A stretch of 64,000 bases of DNA from Flavobacterium fluvii (GCF_900129545.1 NZ_FQWB01000008.1:1-64000); one strand, 5' to 3'. Positions 19,697 through 29,964 are shown, counted from the stretch's first letter. Notes: a model not told the origin generated them from the letters alone. Numbers and translations: made by a program.

Positions 19697-21262
19697 ATGA
19701 AACTTCACATACAAAATAATTTTACAACCGAATTGCCAGCTGACTCCAGTGAAATCAATATACCGAGACAGGTAGAGCAAGCTTGTTTTTCGTATGTACA
19801 GCCAAAACAGCCATCAAATCCGTCTTTGATTCATACTGCTGTGGAGGTGGCCAATTTGTTTGGAATATCCCAAGAAGACATTCTTTCAGCTGATTTTTTG
19901 AATACCTTTTCAGGAAATACTGTTTATCCAGGAACTAAACCGTACGCTCTAGCTTATGCCGGACATCAGTTCGGGAATTGGGCAGGGCAATTGGGAGACG
20001 GTCGTGCCATCAATCTAACTGAAGTAGTCTATAATGATAAGTCATGCACTTTGCAGTTAAAAGGAGCTGGACCTACACCTTATTCCCGTACCGCAGATGG
20101 TTTTGCAGTATTGCGATCTTCCATACGCGAGCATTTGTGTGCAGAAGCCATGCATTATTTGGGTGTCCCGACCACGCGTTCACTTTCGTTGATGCTTTCC
20201 GGCGACCAAGTTTTGCGTGACATACTTTACAGCGGAAATCCGGCTTATGAAAAAGGAGCCATCGTCTGCAGGGTGGCAGCATCGTTTATTCGTTTTGGTA
20301 ATTTTGAATTGTTTGCTTCCAGAAATGACCTTGCCACGCTTCAATCGTTGACGGATTATACCATCAAACATCATTTTCCCGAGATTAAAAGTGAAGGCGT
20401 AGAAAAATACCTTGACTTTTTTCAAGCGGTATCACAAACTACTCTGGACATGATTGTTCATTGGCAACGCGTTGGCTTTGTCCATGGTGTCATGAATACC
20501 GATAATATGTCGATCCACGGCATAACTATTGATTACGGTCCCTATGGATGGCTGGAAGATTACAATCCAAACTGGACTCCCAATACAACCGATAGGCAAC
20601 ACAAAAGATACCGATTTGGCAATCAACCCGAAATGGCGCTGTGGAATTTATACCAATTGGCCAATGCTTTGTATCCTTTAATCAATGATGCCAAACCACT
20701 CGAAGCTGTTTTGAATACTTTTAGTACTGATTATCAAAAGGAATATTTGAATATGATGCGGAATAAACTCGGGTTCAAAATAATGAAAGACGAGGATGCT
20801 ATTTTAATTGAAAGCCTAATCGAACTCCTTCAATTGGTTGAAACTGACATGACTATTTTCTTTAGAAATTTGGGTAGTATCCAGAAAGAGGATTCAGCTG
20901 AAATTGCTTTTGATAAAATTGCAGCCGCTTTTTACGATGAAAAAGCGCTTAATGAATCTATTTTGGATAACTGGCATGCTTGGCTGGGGTACTACAGAGA
21001 CCGAATCAATCAAGAAACGGTATCGGATGCTGAAAGAAAAGAGCACATGAATGCCGTAAATCCCAAATATGTATTGCGAAATTACATGGCACAATTGTGT
21101 ATTGATGACGCCGACAAGGGAGATTATTCATTGCTTAATGAACTGTTTGAATTGCTTAAAAAGCCTTATGAAGAGCAACCAGAGAATCAAAAATGGTTTG
21201 CCAAAAGACCTGATTGGGCCAGGGATAAAGTAGGCTGTTCCATGTTGAGTTGTAGTTCTTAG
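19697..21262 (+). CDS. selO: Protein adenylyltransferase SelO (YdiU/UPF0061 family)
   Basis: A 521-residue pseudokinase-fold enzyme that, in characterised members, transfers AMP from ATP to Ser, Thr or Tyr of target proteins. Signatures seen: YAGHQFGNWAGQLGDGRA, LKGAGPTPYSR followed by DGFAVLRSSIREHLCAEAM, and VHGVMNTDNMSIHG with DYGPYG (the metal- and catalytic-site region). The C-terminus ends GCSMLSCSS. Many family members carry a Cys or selenocysteine near this end; here the codons are ordinary Cys. Cytoplasmic, and no functional partner is next to it. A shared terminator separates it from the convergent channel gene. Confidence 0.93.
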   Translation: MKLHIQNNFTTELPADSSEINIPRQVEQACFSYVQPKQPSNPSLIHTAVEVANLFGISQEDILSADFLNTFSGNTVYPGTKPYALAYAGHQFGNWAGQLGDGRAINLTEVVYNDKSCTLQLKGAGPTPYSRTADGFAVLRSSIREHLCAEAMHYLGVPTTRSLSLMLSGDQVLRDILYSGNPAYEKGAIVCRVAASFIRFGNFELFASRNDLATLQSLTDYTIKHHFPEIKSEGVEKYLDFFQAVSQTTLDMIVHWQRVGFVHGVMNTDNMSIHGITIDYGPYGWLEDYNPNWTPNTTDRQHKRYRFGNQPEMALWNLYQLANALYPLINDAKPLEAVLNTFSTDYQKEYLNMMRNKLGFKIMKDEDAILIESLIELLQLVETDMTIFFRNLGSIQKEDSAEIAFDKIAAAFYDEKALNESILDNWHAWLGYYRDRINQETVSDAERKEHMNAVNPKYVLRNYMAQLCIDDADKGDYSLLNELFELLKKPYEEQPENQKWFAKRPDWARDKVGCSMLSCSS

Positions 21263-21286
21263 CGGTTTTTTGAAATCAAACCTATT

Positions 21287-21326
21287 AAAAAAGCAGTAGT
21301 GAATTTTTATTTACCACTGCTTTTTT
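21287..21326. terminator. Bidirectional terminator between selO and the channel gene
   Basis: An A6-GCAGT stem pairs with ACTGC-T6 (21287-21297 with 21316-21326) with further pairing inside, between two convergent stop codons. Confidence 0.85.
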
Positions 21327-21351
21327 GCTTTTAAACTATATTCTGAAATTT

Positions 21352-23823
21352 TCAAGTTTCAGTTTTGGGTTCGATGTCCGTATTTATAATGCGTATGTCA
21401 TGTTGGGCAAATGGTATGACGATATTGTTTTCTTTTAATTTTTTGTCAATGGCAATTATCAATTCACTTCTGGTGTCGTTATCGAATTCAAAGTGCTTAA
21501 TCCAGTATTTTAAAACTATGTCAATCGAGCTGTCGCCAAATTTAGTGAACCATATTCCCGGTATTGGTTTCATGAGTACATTTTTGTTTTTTTTCAAGAT
21601 TTCAAAAAGTAAATTTTGCAATAATTCCAAATCGGTTCCATAAGCCACCCCAAATCGAATTTCAGATCTGCGGGTACTGCTTCCGAGTGTCCAATTGGTT
21701 AAATTTTGATTCAAAAGTTCCCCGTTTGGAATAATCACGTCAGCTCCGTCATATGTTGTGACCACGCTACTTCGTATGCCTATGGATTTCATTTTTCCGG
21801 ATTGAGTGCCAACCTCAATAATGTCGTTTATACTTACCGGCTTTTCAAAGGCTATGATGAGCCCGCTTATTAAATTATTGACCAGGCTTTGCATGCCAAA
21901 ACCGATACCAACTCCCAAGGCACTGATGATTAATGTTATTCTGTCCAAGGGGATTCCTGCTGATGCGAATGCCACCAGAACACCTAAAGTTACTATGGCT
22001 ATTCGGGATAAAAACAACCAGCTGCCAAAATCTTTTGTCTTGTTTTTAGTGTTGATGATTTGACTTTCGGAAGCTAAAAAAGAAACCACTTTTGAAATAA
22101 AACTAGACAATAGAATCACGAGAATAAATGTCACAATGTTTTGATAAGTAAACGAAATGTTTCCAATGCTTCGTGGTTCCGAAATGGAATTTCTGAAAGG
22201 TTCAACAATATTTTGAAAAGTAAACGTGTTTCTGACCATCAGCAAAAAACAACAAACAAAAATCAACAGATAAAACCCAATGGAAAATTGATGGGGAATA
22301 CTTTTTATGGTTTGTTTCGGCTTATCTTCATCAACTTCATTCAAAATTTTGTTCATCAGGCCAATCTCCTTGACAATAACGAAGGTAGTGTAAAGGGCAA
22401 AAACTACCACGACTGTATACACAGCTTTGGTCATTAAAAATTTACCTAGATTGTAATGACCGTTTACCAAGAAGTAAAAGGAGAAAATTTGAATGGTTGC
22501 CGCTAAAAGGATATACCATAAATAAATTTTTCTTTGAATTTGATCTCTATTTATAAATGCATAAATCCCTATTGAAATGCCCAAAGTATTTATCGCCAAA
22601 ATTAAATAAGATTCCCCTACAAAGTGGATTAGAATGATGAGATCAAACAATGCCATTAAATTCAATACAAAAATGGCAATCCAGATTTTCCATACGAATA
22701 TCTTGGTAATCGATTTCCACATCATTATGGTCAATGAAATGGTCGATGTTGTCCAGATTATGATAGAAAAAATTAGCGGAGGCATGGGAAGAACAAATTG
22801 GTATAAACTCAATCCTACCAAAATAGCCGATGCAAAAGGGTTGTTTAGGAAATGAACGTCAATCAACATGTTCTTTTCATAGCCTAAATTTAGGAATTTC
22901 CTCTTTTGTAATCTAAAATATATCCCTAAACCGATTATTAAAACCAGCATAGCAACAATAGAATTGATATTATTTATGATATAAAAATAAAAGACCAAAT
23001 TGTTTGTTTTAATGGAAAAAGCCAAAGGATCTTGAATCATTAATGTTTTGATGTTCGGGCGCTCAAAAACAGCCACTTTTTTAGTGAATAATTGGTCAAG
23101 TTCCAATTGTCTGAGTCTGTCGTTTTCTATAATATCCGATTCAATTTTATATTTCAATTGGTCTCCCAAAATTTTTAATGTTTGAATGCTGTCCACGGCA
23201 TTTTTCAATCTTTCAGAAACCATGTCAATGTCGGAACTCATCTTCAAAGAATTCAGGCGATAAATTTCCCTGGCCACTGAATCTGTTGGAACAAAATACA
23301 GATTTTTATCAGCCACCAATGAATCAATTTTTTCTTGTGTTTTGCTGAGTTCATTGTTTTCAATACTTATTTTCTCCAAACGATTACTGGTGCGTTTTAA
23401 CAATTCATCTAGTAGAATTGAAGTGGAATTCAGATTTCTGTCAGTCAAAACCTTGAATTGTTTTCCAATAATTCCCTTAACGGCAAATTCTTCCCATTCT
23501 TTCAATTGGTGGATTTCTTCGGTAATGTCCTTGTAAGCAAATCCTTTGTCCAAAAGAAACTTCGCATTCTGGACTTGCAATTCAATCAAATTGAAAGTTT
23601 TGTTTTGTTTTTGGATTTTTTGGTAAGTGATGTATTTTTCCTGACTTTCCTTCTTGTCATTTTCGGCTTTCTTTTCAAGTGCAATCTGGTTTAGACTATT
23701 TTTGATTCCAATTTTATGGGTCGTGGAATCTATTTCTTTTTTGGTGGATTGGGCAGCAATCGAAAGACAGGAAATTAGGGTAAAAAAAATAAAAATAGTT
23801 CTCCAATTAGTGCCGTTATTCAT
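21352..23823 (-). CDS. Large mechanosensitive (MscS-type) ion channel
   Basis: About 823 residues. A signal peptide (IFIFFTLISCLSIAAQ) is followed by a long periplasmic coiled-coil region of roughly 230 residues rich in Lys, Glu and Leu. Many membrane helices come next, then the conserved MscS core: the pore helix LGVGIGFGMQSLVNNLISG, then IIEVGTQSGKMKSIGIRSSVV and DVIIPNGELLNQNLTNW, and the beta/C-terminal domain with RSEIRFGVAYGTDLELL. Such MscK/MscM-like channels release solutes on hypo-osmotic shock. The ATG at 23823 is chosen because it places the signal peptide at the N-terminus; an ATG 13 codons upstream (23862) is possible. Confidence 0.9.
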   Translation of the reverse strand: MNNGTNWRTIFIFFTLISCLSIAAQSTKKEIDSTTHKIGIKNSLNQIALEKKAENDKKESQEKYITYQKIQKQNKTFNLIELQVQNAKFLLDKGFAYKDITEEIHQLKEWEEFAVKGIIGKQFKVLTDRNLNSTSILLDELLKRTSNRLEKISIENNELSKTQEKIDSLVADKNLYFVPTDSVAREIYRLNSLKMSSDIDMVSERLKNAVDSIQTLKILGDQLKYKIESDIIENDRLRQLELDQLFTKKVAVFERPNIKTLMIQDPLAFSIKTNNLVFYFYIINNINSIVAMLVLIIGLGIYFRLQKRKFLNLGYEKNMLIDVHFLNNPFASAILVGLSLYQFVLPMPPLIFSIIIWTTSTISLTIMMWKSITKIFVWKIWIAIFVLNLMALFDLIILIHFVGESYLILAINTLGISIGIYAFINRDQIQRKIYLWYILLAATIQIFSFYFLVNGHYNLGKFLMTKAVYTVVVVFALYTTFVIVKEIGLMNKILNEVDEDKPKQTIKSIPHQFSIGFYLLIFVCCFLLMVRNTFTFQNIVEPFRNSISEPRSIGNISFTYQNIVTFILVILLSSFISKVVSFLASESQIINTKNKTKDFGSWLFLSRIAIVTLGVLVAFASAGIPLDRITLIISALGVGIGFGMQSLVNNLISGLIIAFEKPVSINDIIEVGTQSGKMKSIGIRSSVVTTYDGADVIIPNGELLNQNLTNWTLGSSTRRSEIRFGVAYGTDLELLQNLLFEILKKNKNVLMKPIPGIWFTKFGDSSIDIVLKYWIKHFEFDNDTRSELIIAIDKKLKENNIVIPFAQHDIRIINTDIEPKTET

Positions 23824-24207
23824 TTTGACAGGCTTGATCTTCTGAATGGTGAAATTTAACATGGCTTCAGTTATATTTTTTGTTTACTTTTTTGTGCTTG
23901 GCTTTTCTGTAATTATTTAAAAAATGGTTCCATCCCGTTTATTTGTCCCTGGATCCAACACTTGATGGAAATGAATTAAGAAAGGTTGTTTTTTTTACTA
24001 TTTCAATTGGATATTATTAGATGGGTGTATGTCAAATTTAATAAAAAACATTAGTTTACACCACATATCATTAAAAAGAGTTGGTTGCAAATGATGTTTG
24101 GATGCCGTGAATTTTAGGCATAAAAAAACCTGAACTTTCATTCAGGTTAATCAATTATCGTTGTCCTATATTTTGAGTAGGACGGTATTCGCAAACTATT
24201 CGTTGTC
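23824..24207. other. Intergenic region upstream of the channel gene
   Basis: About 380 A/T-rich bases. The only structure seen is the terminator of the DUF1456 gene (24122-24148). The channel promoter must lie in the left half but no good TANNTTTG was found. Confidence 0.5.
24122..24148 (-). terminator. Terminator of the DUF1456 gene
   Basis: An 8-bp stem (24127-24134 with 24141-24148) with a run of T on the minus strand, about 60 bases after the stop codon. Confidence 0.78.
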
Positions 24208-24666
24208 TTACGATTTCTTGTTTTTTCCAAAATTGAATTTCACTTTCTCGACTACTTGAACTTTGGGAGCCGGTTTTTTGAAAGGTTTCTTTTTTGCCGC
24301 CGTACTTTTTTGTCCCGGCTTTTGATCGCCTCTGGCTCTTTCTTCGTCTTTTGGTTTTGCCTTAAATTCGGTTCTTTCTTTTTGTCCTTCTTTTACGGGA
24401 ATTTCGGCTTTATGTTTAGCCAAAACCGCTGTTGGATTTTTAGGATTTTCCTTTGTGCCACGAAGATGAATTACGAGTCCATTGAGGAAATTACGCAAGA
24501 CTTGATCACCACATTCCACATAATTTTCGTGATCTTCGGCACGGAAAAAAGCACTCAATTCTGTTTTTGAAATTCGAAAATCCACTAATTCCAAAATTTC
24601 CACTATTTGGTCGTCACGTAGCATCAGGGCTACTCGGAGTTTTTTGAATATATCGTTGTTTGTCAT
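24208..24666 (-). CDS. DUF1456 family protein (YehS-like)
   Basis: 152 residues. The first 75 residues (NNDIFKKLRVALMLRDDQIV, then FRISKTELSAFFR, LRNFLNGLVIHLRG) contain the duplicated DUF1456 helical motif known from E. coli YehS, whose biochemical role is not established. The rest is a low-complexity Lys/Pro/Ala tail (KSTAAKKKPFKKPAPKVQVV) of a kind that often binds nucleic acid; this is inference. Cytoplasmic, single gene, divergent from the TerB-like gene. Confidence 0.88.
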   Translation of the reverse strand: MTNNDIFKKLRVALMLRDDQIVEILELVDFRISKTELSAFFRAEDHENYVECGDQVLRNFLNGLVIHLRGTKENPKNPTAVLAKHKAEIPVKEGQKERTEFKAKPKDEERARGDQKPGQKSTAAKKKPFKKPAPKVQVVEKVKFNFGKNKKS

Positions 24667-24961
24667 TTTTTATGATTTAAAGTTTAGCCCATCTACTGAG
24701 TTCAGGGTGACAATAGTTTTGATTTTTGCAATTTGCATTAAAAAAGCCAAAGATACGCTTTTACAAATCCATCTCGCCATATTTTTTCGTTATGTTATCC
24801 GCCTTTGAACATCCTTTTTTGGTTTAGGTGTTGGCATTCACATCGTTTTTCGGCAAGTAAATGATCCATTTTGTTTATGTTGGGAATCATGTTCGCATCT
24901 AACAATAAGTTTTCGAATCATTATTATGGATTTTTGTATTTTAGCTAAAAATAATAATTCG

Positions 24962-25363
24962 ATGAACAGTTTCGAGGAAAAAAGAAGTTTACTTTTAGAA
25001 ATGATCGCTTTTTCAACTGTTGATGGGCAGTTGCACAAAAGAGAATACGAGTTTTTGTCCATTGTGGCTCAAGAACTCCAAATCGAGAAGGATGTTTTTA
25101 AAGATTTATTCCACCAAGAATTACCGCAAGTACTCATAAAATCAGAGTTTGGACGTATACAACAATTTTATCGTTTGGCTTTATTGATGCACATTGACGG
25201 TGTTTTGCACATTAAAGAAGATAGTGCCATTCAACAAATTGCCCTTAATATGGGGTTGAATCCGGTGGCAACCAAACGCATTCTGAAAATCATGAAAAAG
25301 GGGGCAACTCCAATAATTGATCCAGAAGTATTATTGAAAATTTTTCGGGAACAGCATAATTAA
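24962..25363 (+). CDS. TerB-like protein
   Basis: About 133 residues, all helical. Two copies of the TerB-type motif are visible: MIAFSTVDGQLHKREYEFL and ALLMHIDGVLHIKEDSAIQ, each with the Asp-Gly acidic turn that binds metal in TerB (tellurite resistance B) proteins. The C-terminus is LKIMKKGATPIIDPEVLLKIF. No other ter genes are near, so a tellurite role is not supported; many Bacteroidota have isolated TerB-like proteins of unknown function. The ATG at 24962 is preferred to the upstream TTG-type start at 24926. Its stop lies 9 bases from the end of the convergent receiver gene. Confidence 0.78.
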   Translation: MNSFEEKRSLLLEMIAFSTVDGQLHKREYEFLSIVAQELQIEKDVFKDLFHQELPQVLIKSEFGRIQQFYRLALLMHIDGVLHIKEDSAIQQIALNMGLNPVATKRILKIMKKGATPIIDPEVLLKIFREQHN

Positions 25364-25372
25364 TTTTGGTGC

Positions 25373-25771
25373 TTATTCTTTTGAAGCCAATTCAACCAAT
25401 ACATCCACGGAAACAGGTTTGCTCATATATCTCATAATTTCGCCGTAGCTTTCGGCCTTTTTTTTGTCTTCGACAGCAATGGAAGAACTTACGATATAGA
25501 TGTTGATTTTTTTGTTGATTTTTGATTTTAGGGATTGAAATTCATCCATAAATTCCCAACCATCGAGAATAGGCATATTGATGTCCAGTAAAATAATGTC
25601 TGGAAAATTGTTGTTGTTGTCTCCTTCCAATATTTTTTTTAAAGCATTAATGGCTTCATTTCCATTTGGGAATGGAAAACTCTCGGAATACACTTCTGAT
25701 TTTTGAATTAATTTTTTGATGATTGTTTGGTAAATAAAATCATCATCTATGACCCAGATTATCTTTTTCAT
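25373..25771 (-). CDS. Single-domain response regulator (receiver only)
   Basis: 132 residues forming one CheY-like receiver domain. The acidic pocket is DDD at residues 9-11, the phospho-acceptor is Asp63 (IILLDINMPILDGW), the switch Ser is in IVSSS and the conserved Lys is 118 (MSKP). There is no output domain, so it probably acts by protein contact or as a phosphate carrier. Its ATG overlaps the histidine kinase stop by 4 bases (ATGA), so the two form a translationally coupled pair. Confidence 0.93.
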   Translation of the reverse strand: MKKIIWVIDDDFIYQTIIKKLIQKSEVYSESFPFPNGNEAINALKKILEGDNNNNFPDIILLDINMPILDGWEFMDEFQSLKSKINKKINIYIVSSSIAVEDKKKAESYGEIMRYMSKPVSVDVLVELASKE

Positions 25772-27747
25772 TTAGAATAAATTTTAAATGTTGTCCCAAC
25801 ATCAGGAATACTGTCTACGGTTATTGTTCCACCCATGCTTTGAACTTGATTGCTGGTTATGAAAAGACCAATTCCTCTTGCGTCTGAATTGTTGTGGAAT
25901 GTTTTGTACATGCCGAAAATTTTGTCGCCATTCTTTTTCAGGTCGATTCCAATCCCGTTGTCTGAAACTTCAACGACATTTTTATCGTTTTCTACGTATG
26001 CTTTTATGGTTACAATTGGTTTTCGTTCAGGATGTCTATAGCGAACGGCATTCGAAATTAAATTGTAAAGAATGCTTTCAAGGTATGCCGAATTATAATT
26101 TATCGTTGTATTTTCAGGGAAGTCCAAGACAAATGTGGCTCCGTTTAATTTGATTTGTTCAGATAGAATATCCTGCGCTTTTTCAATATATTCTTTCAAG
26201 TTCAAAGGAGTTATCGTTAAACTCATATTGGTGTTTATGTTTACTACTTTGTTGAGATGATTCATTGTTTCATCCAGCGAAATGGAAACGGATTTAAGCA
26301 AACTCATCATTTCCTTTCGTTCGTCTTCTGATTCTGCCGAATCAATTAAATCAATAATTGACTCAATATTGCTGGTATGTGATCTCAAATTATGAGAAAC
26401 GATATAAGAAAAATTTAAAAGTCTTTTATTCTGTTCTGTAACTAATTGCAGGGTGTTCTTTAAGTCTTCTCGGGCTTCTCTGTCGGCGGTGATGTCCTTA
26501 ATGAAAGCAATATGACTGGTAGGTTTGTCGTCGTTTTCTTTCAATGGGTAAATGGTCAAGTTTACCCAAATATGCTTTCCAGATTTAGTCAAGTATCTTT
26601 TTTCGGAGAAATATTCCGTAATTTGCCCATCGTAAAGTTTTTTTAAAGTCGATGATCTGTCGCTATCCACATCTTCTGGAAGAATTAAATTCAAGACTCC
26701 CATCGATTTAATTTCTTCCAATGTATAACCCAGCATTTCAATGAATTTCTTGTTGGCTTCCAATAATTCGACAGTATTAAAATCTATAATTGCAAAACCT
26801 ATGGTAGATTGGTCAAAAACCGACTTGAATTTCATTTCGTTTTTTAAGAGTCTTGTTTCTTGTTCTTTTAACAAAACCCCCAACTCTTGGGGTTTTTTCA
26901 ATAATTTTGTTGTCAAGAAGCCAAACAATATCGCTATGATAAAACATAAAATGGCACTCAATAGAACAGGAGTGTATATAATATGTTGTTTTTTTGCAAC
27001 CAAATAAAGTACGCTGTCACTGTCATTTATGGGTTTGGACACATAATAACTTTTTGATAAATCGGTTATTTCAGGAAGAAAAAATTGTTCTTTGGAAGTA
27101 TTTGGATTCTTCTTCGAAAGTTGGAAATAATAGTTGGTTTGGTCAACAGCATCAATTCCCGAAAATTTCAATAAAGTTTCCAATTTGATGATAACTGCCG
27201 TAAATCCCCAAAACTTGTTGTTGTGGTAAATAGGGAGTCTGCCTACAATGCCAATTCCGTCCTGTCTTAATTTGAAAGGCCCGGCGAAATAAATTTTTTG
27301 GGTTTCAACAGATTTTTCCGCCTCTATTCTGAGATCTTTTGAGTCTAAAAGATTCAAATTCATGGCCTTTTTATTGCCTTCCAAAGGATAGATGTACTTT
27401 ATGACTCCATTTGGAACTAGTTCAACTACACTGACAATAGGATTAGACTCTACAAGCCGCTTGCCAATTGTGTCAAAATTTTGGGGAATACCATCGTTAT
27501 TAAGAGTCAGGGCAAGGGAAACAGAGGTAGTGTAACAGTTTTTTAGGGATTGTTCAATATTTTGATGAACCTCTTCCAGAATGTAAATCATTTCTTTTTG
27601 TTCCTGTTCTTTCAGAATTTGATTTCGAAGGAAACTAACGGTAATAGTACCGAAACTAAGAAAAAAAAAAAGTAAAAACCCTGAAAACTTGGGTCTGGAA
27701 GATAACCAATTTATGAAATTAGACCATAATGTTCTTTCTTTTTCCAT
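25768..27747 (-). CDS. PAS-domain sensor histidine kinase
   Basis: 659 residues in the inner membrane. Order: a membrane helix near residues 18-38, a periplasmic sensor region of about 210 residues (CHASE-like by position, with YFAGPFKLRQDGIGIVGR), a second helix (LLSAILCFIIAILFGFL), a PAS domain (STIGFAIIDFNTVELLEANKK), a HisKA-type dimerisation helix with the phospho-His in SYIVSHNLRSH, and an ATPase domain with N box LISNAVRYR, G1 DNGIGIDL and G2 DARGIGLFI. The HNLRSH form of the H box is common in Bacteroidota PAS kinases. It is the first gene of a coupled pair with the receiver. The signal sensed is unknown. Confidence 0.94.
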   Translation of the reverse strand: MEKERTLWSNFINWLSSRPKFSGFLLFFFLSFGTITVSFLRNQILKEQEQKEMIYILEEVHQNIEQSLKNCYTTSVSLALTLNNDGIPQNFDTIGKRLVESNPIVSVVELVPNGVIKYIYPLEGNKKAMNLNLLDSKDLRIEAEKSVETQKIYFAGPFKLRQDGIGIVGRLPIYHNNKFWGFTAVIIKLETLLKFSGIDAVDQTNYYFQLSKKNPNTSKEQFFLPEITDLSKSYYVSKPINDSDSVLYLVAKKQHIIYTPVLLSAILCFIIAILFGFLTTKLLKKPQELGVLLKEQETRLLKNEMKFKSVFDQSTIGFAIIDFNTVELLEANKKFIEMLGYTLEEIKSMGVLNLILPEDVDSDRSSTLKKLYDGQITEYFSEKRYLTKSGKHIWVNLTIYPLKENDDKPTSHIAFIKDITADREAREDLKNTLQLVTEQNKRLLNFSYIVSHNLRSHTSNIESIIDLIDSAESEDERKEMMSLLKSVSISLDETMNHLNKVVNINTNMSLTITPLNLKEYIEKAQDILSEQIKLNGATFVLDFPENTTINYNSAYLESILYNLISNAVRYRHPERKPIVTIKAYVENDKNVVEVSDNGIGIDLKKNGDKIFGMYKTFHNNSDARGIGLFITSNQVQSMGGTITVDSIPDVGTTFKIYSK

Positions 27748-27920
27748 TTATAGTTTTTAATGATTTTTTCATCAATTTCTTAAATCAATATAAACTTAAT
27801 ATTTTTTTATTAGTTAAAGTATTTTAAATAAGATTATTTTGTGATTTTATTTAAGGAGAAATTATTGACAAGCTTCATATTGTTAGTTTTACTTTTTTCC
27901 TATTGAGAGTAAAAATAATT

Positions 27921-29912
27921 TTATGCCAATTGTTCCTGCAAGGCTTTAATGGCATCACGAAGTTTTGCAGCCTGCATAAAATCTAGCTCTTTGGCGGCTT
28001 TCTCCATCGATTTTCGTTTTTCACGAATCAATTTTTCGATTTCAGGTTTGGATAAATAGGCTGTTTCGGGTTCGGCGGCCGTGTTCAAAATATGTCCCAA
28101 TTCGTATTCTACCAATTTGTTATTGGTAAACGCACTTTCAATTTTTTTGTTTAAGGCAACAGGAACCTGGTTGTTCTCGGTATTGAAATTGATTTGTTTG
28201 GTCCTGCGGTAATTGGTTTCGTCAATGGTTTTTTGCATGCTTGCCGTAATCTTGTCGGCATACATTATCGCTTTTCCATTTAGGTTTCTAGCTGCACGAC
28301 CAATGGTTTGGGTTAGTGAACGATGACTTCTCAAAAATCCTTCTTTGTCGGCATCGAGAATGGCTACCAAGGAAACTTCGGGTAAATCCAATCCTTCTCG
28401 CAGTAAATTCACGCCAATCAAAACGTCGAATAATCCTTTTCGCAAATCCTGCATGATTTCTATGCGTTCCAATGTATCCACATCCGAATGAATATAACGA
28501 CAGCGAATGGAAACTTTATCCAGATATTTTGCCAATTCTTCAGCCATTCTTTTGGTTAAAGTAGTGACCAAAACCCGTTCGTCAATCTCGGCTCGGGTTT
28601 GGATTTCTTCTATCAAATCATCGATTTGGTTTAGGCTTGGGCGAATTTCAATAATGGGATCCAATAGTCCCGTTGGGCGAATGACTTGTTCCACATAAAC
28701 ACCATCGCATTTTTGCAATTCATAATCGGCTGGTGTTGCCGAAACATAAATGACCTGGTTTTGCATTGCCTCAAATTCATCAAATTTCAACGGACGGTTG
28801 TCCATGGCAGCGGGAAGTCGGAAACCATATTCTACCAGATTTTCTTTTCGGGAACGGTCGCCACCATACATGGCTTGCACTTGTGATAAGGTAACGTGAC
28901 TTTCGTCCACGACCATCAAATAATCTTTCGGGAAATAATCTAGTAAACAGAAAGGTCTTGTGCCGGCTTCTCTTCCGTCAAGGTAGCGGGAATAGTTTTC
29001 AATTCCGGAACAATAACCCAGTTCTCGAATCATTTCCAAATCGAAATTGGTGCGTTCTTCCAGTCTTTTGGCTTCGAGATGTTTGCCAATTTCCTTGAAA
29101 TAATCGACTTGTTTGACCAAATCCTGTTGTATTTGCCATATGGCGCCCTGCAACACATCAGGAGAAGTGACGAACATATTCGCAGGATAAATGGTAAGCT
29201 GTTCAAATCGCTCTATAACCTGGGAAGTTTTGATGTCAAAGCTTTCTATTTCTTCGATTTCGTCTCCAAAAAAATGAATTCGGAACGCATCATCGGCATA
29301 GCTTGGGTAGACTTCGAGTGTGTCGCCTTTTATTCTGAAGTTTCCGGGATTGAAATCGGCTTCGGTTCTGGAATATAAACTCTGCACCAGACTATGCAAC
29401 AATTTGGTACGGGAAATCACTTGGTCTTTCTCAATCGCAATGACATTCTTTTGAAATTCAACGGGATTTCCAATACCGTAAATACAGGAAACCGATGCCA
29501 CAACAATAATGTCTCTTCGTCCCGAAAGTAGGGAAGAAGTGGTGCTCAAACGCATTTTTTCCAGCTCTTCGTTGATGGATAAATCCTTTTCGATGAATAC
29601 TCCCGAAACCGGCATAAAGGCTTCGGGCTGGTAATAATCGTAGTAGGAAACGAAATATTCCACGGCATTATTCGGGAAAAATTGTTTGAACTCCGAATAC
29701 AATTGCGCCGCCAAGGTTTTGTTGTGTGCCAAAATCAATGTTGGCTTTTGCACCTCCTGAATGACATTGGCAACGGTAAAGGTTTTTCCTGAACCGGTTA
29801 CACCCAACAAAGTTTGGTATTGTTCACCCGCCTCAATGCCTTGAGTCAATTTTTCAATGGCTTGCGGTTGGTCGCCTTTGGGCTTGTAATCGGATATAAC
29901 TTGGAATTTCAT
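27921..29912 (-). CDS. uvrB: Excinuclease ABC subunit B
   Basis: 663-residue DNA helicase-like subunit of nucleotide excision repair; it verifies damage after UvrA loading and recruits UvrC. Walker A is TLLGVTGSGKTFTVAN, the beta-hairpin region is YYDYYQPEAF, the DEAD-like box is MVVDESHVT, and helicase motif VI is QTIGRAARN. The C-terminal UVR motif (KSMEKAAKELDFMQAAKLRD) that contacts UvrC is intact. Normal length. It is transcribed alone from a well-formed promoter. Confidence 0.98.
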   Translation of the reverse strand: MKFQVISDYKPKGDQPQAIEKLTQGIEAGEQYQTLLGVTGSGKTFTVANVIQEVQKPTLILAHNKTLAAQLYSEFKQFFPNNAVEYFVSYYDYYQPEAFMPVSGVFIEKDLSINEELEKMRLSTTSSLLSGRRDIIVVASVSCIYGIGNPVEFQKNVIAIEKDQVISRTKLLHSLVQSLYSRTEADFNPGNFRIKGDTLEVYPSYADDAFRIHFFGDEIEEIESFDIKTSQVIERFEQLTIYPANMFVTSPDVLQGAIWQIQQDLVKQVDYFKEIGKHLEAKRLEERTNFDLEMIRELGYCSGIENYSRYLDGREAGTRPFCLLDYFPKDYLMVVDESHVTLSQVQAMYGGDRSRKENLVEYGFRLPAAMDNRPLKFDEFEAMQNQVIYVSATPADYELQKCDGVYVEQVIRPTGLLDPIIEIRPSLNQIDDLIEEIQTRAEIDERVLVTTLTKRMAEELAKYLDKVSIRCRYIHSDVDTLERIEIMQDLRKGLFDVLIGVNLLREGLDLPEVSLVAILDADKEGFLRSHRSLTQTIGRAARNLNGKAIMYADKITASMQKTIDETNYRRTKQINFNTENNQVPVALNKKIESAFTNNKLVEYELGHILNTAAEPETAYLSKPEIEKLIREKRKSMEKAAKELDFMQAAKLRDAIKALQEQLA

Positions 29913-29931
29913 TTACTATTATTCAGAATGA

Positions 29932-29964
29932 CAAAGTTACAAAGTAAAACGCAAAAGATTACAA
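29932..29964 (-). promoter_or_regulatory. Promoter of uvrB (TTG-N22-TAACTTTG)
   Basis: On the minus strand, TTG (29962-29964), a 22-base spacer and TAACTTTG (29932-29939) lie 20 bases before the uvrB ATG. No SOS-like palindrome was recognised. Confidence 0.55.

Noticed and set aside
21352..23823. Membrane effector of a defence system
   Set aside because: The protein has a complete MscS core and the long periplasmic region of osmotic channels, with no sensor partner.
24962..25363. Tellurite resistance or ter-type phage defence operon
   Set aside because: Only an isolated TerB-like protein is present; no TerC, TerD or other ter genes lie nearby.
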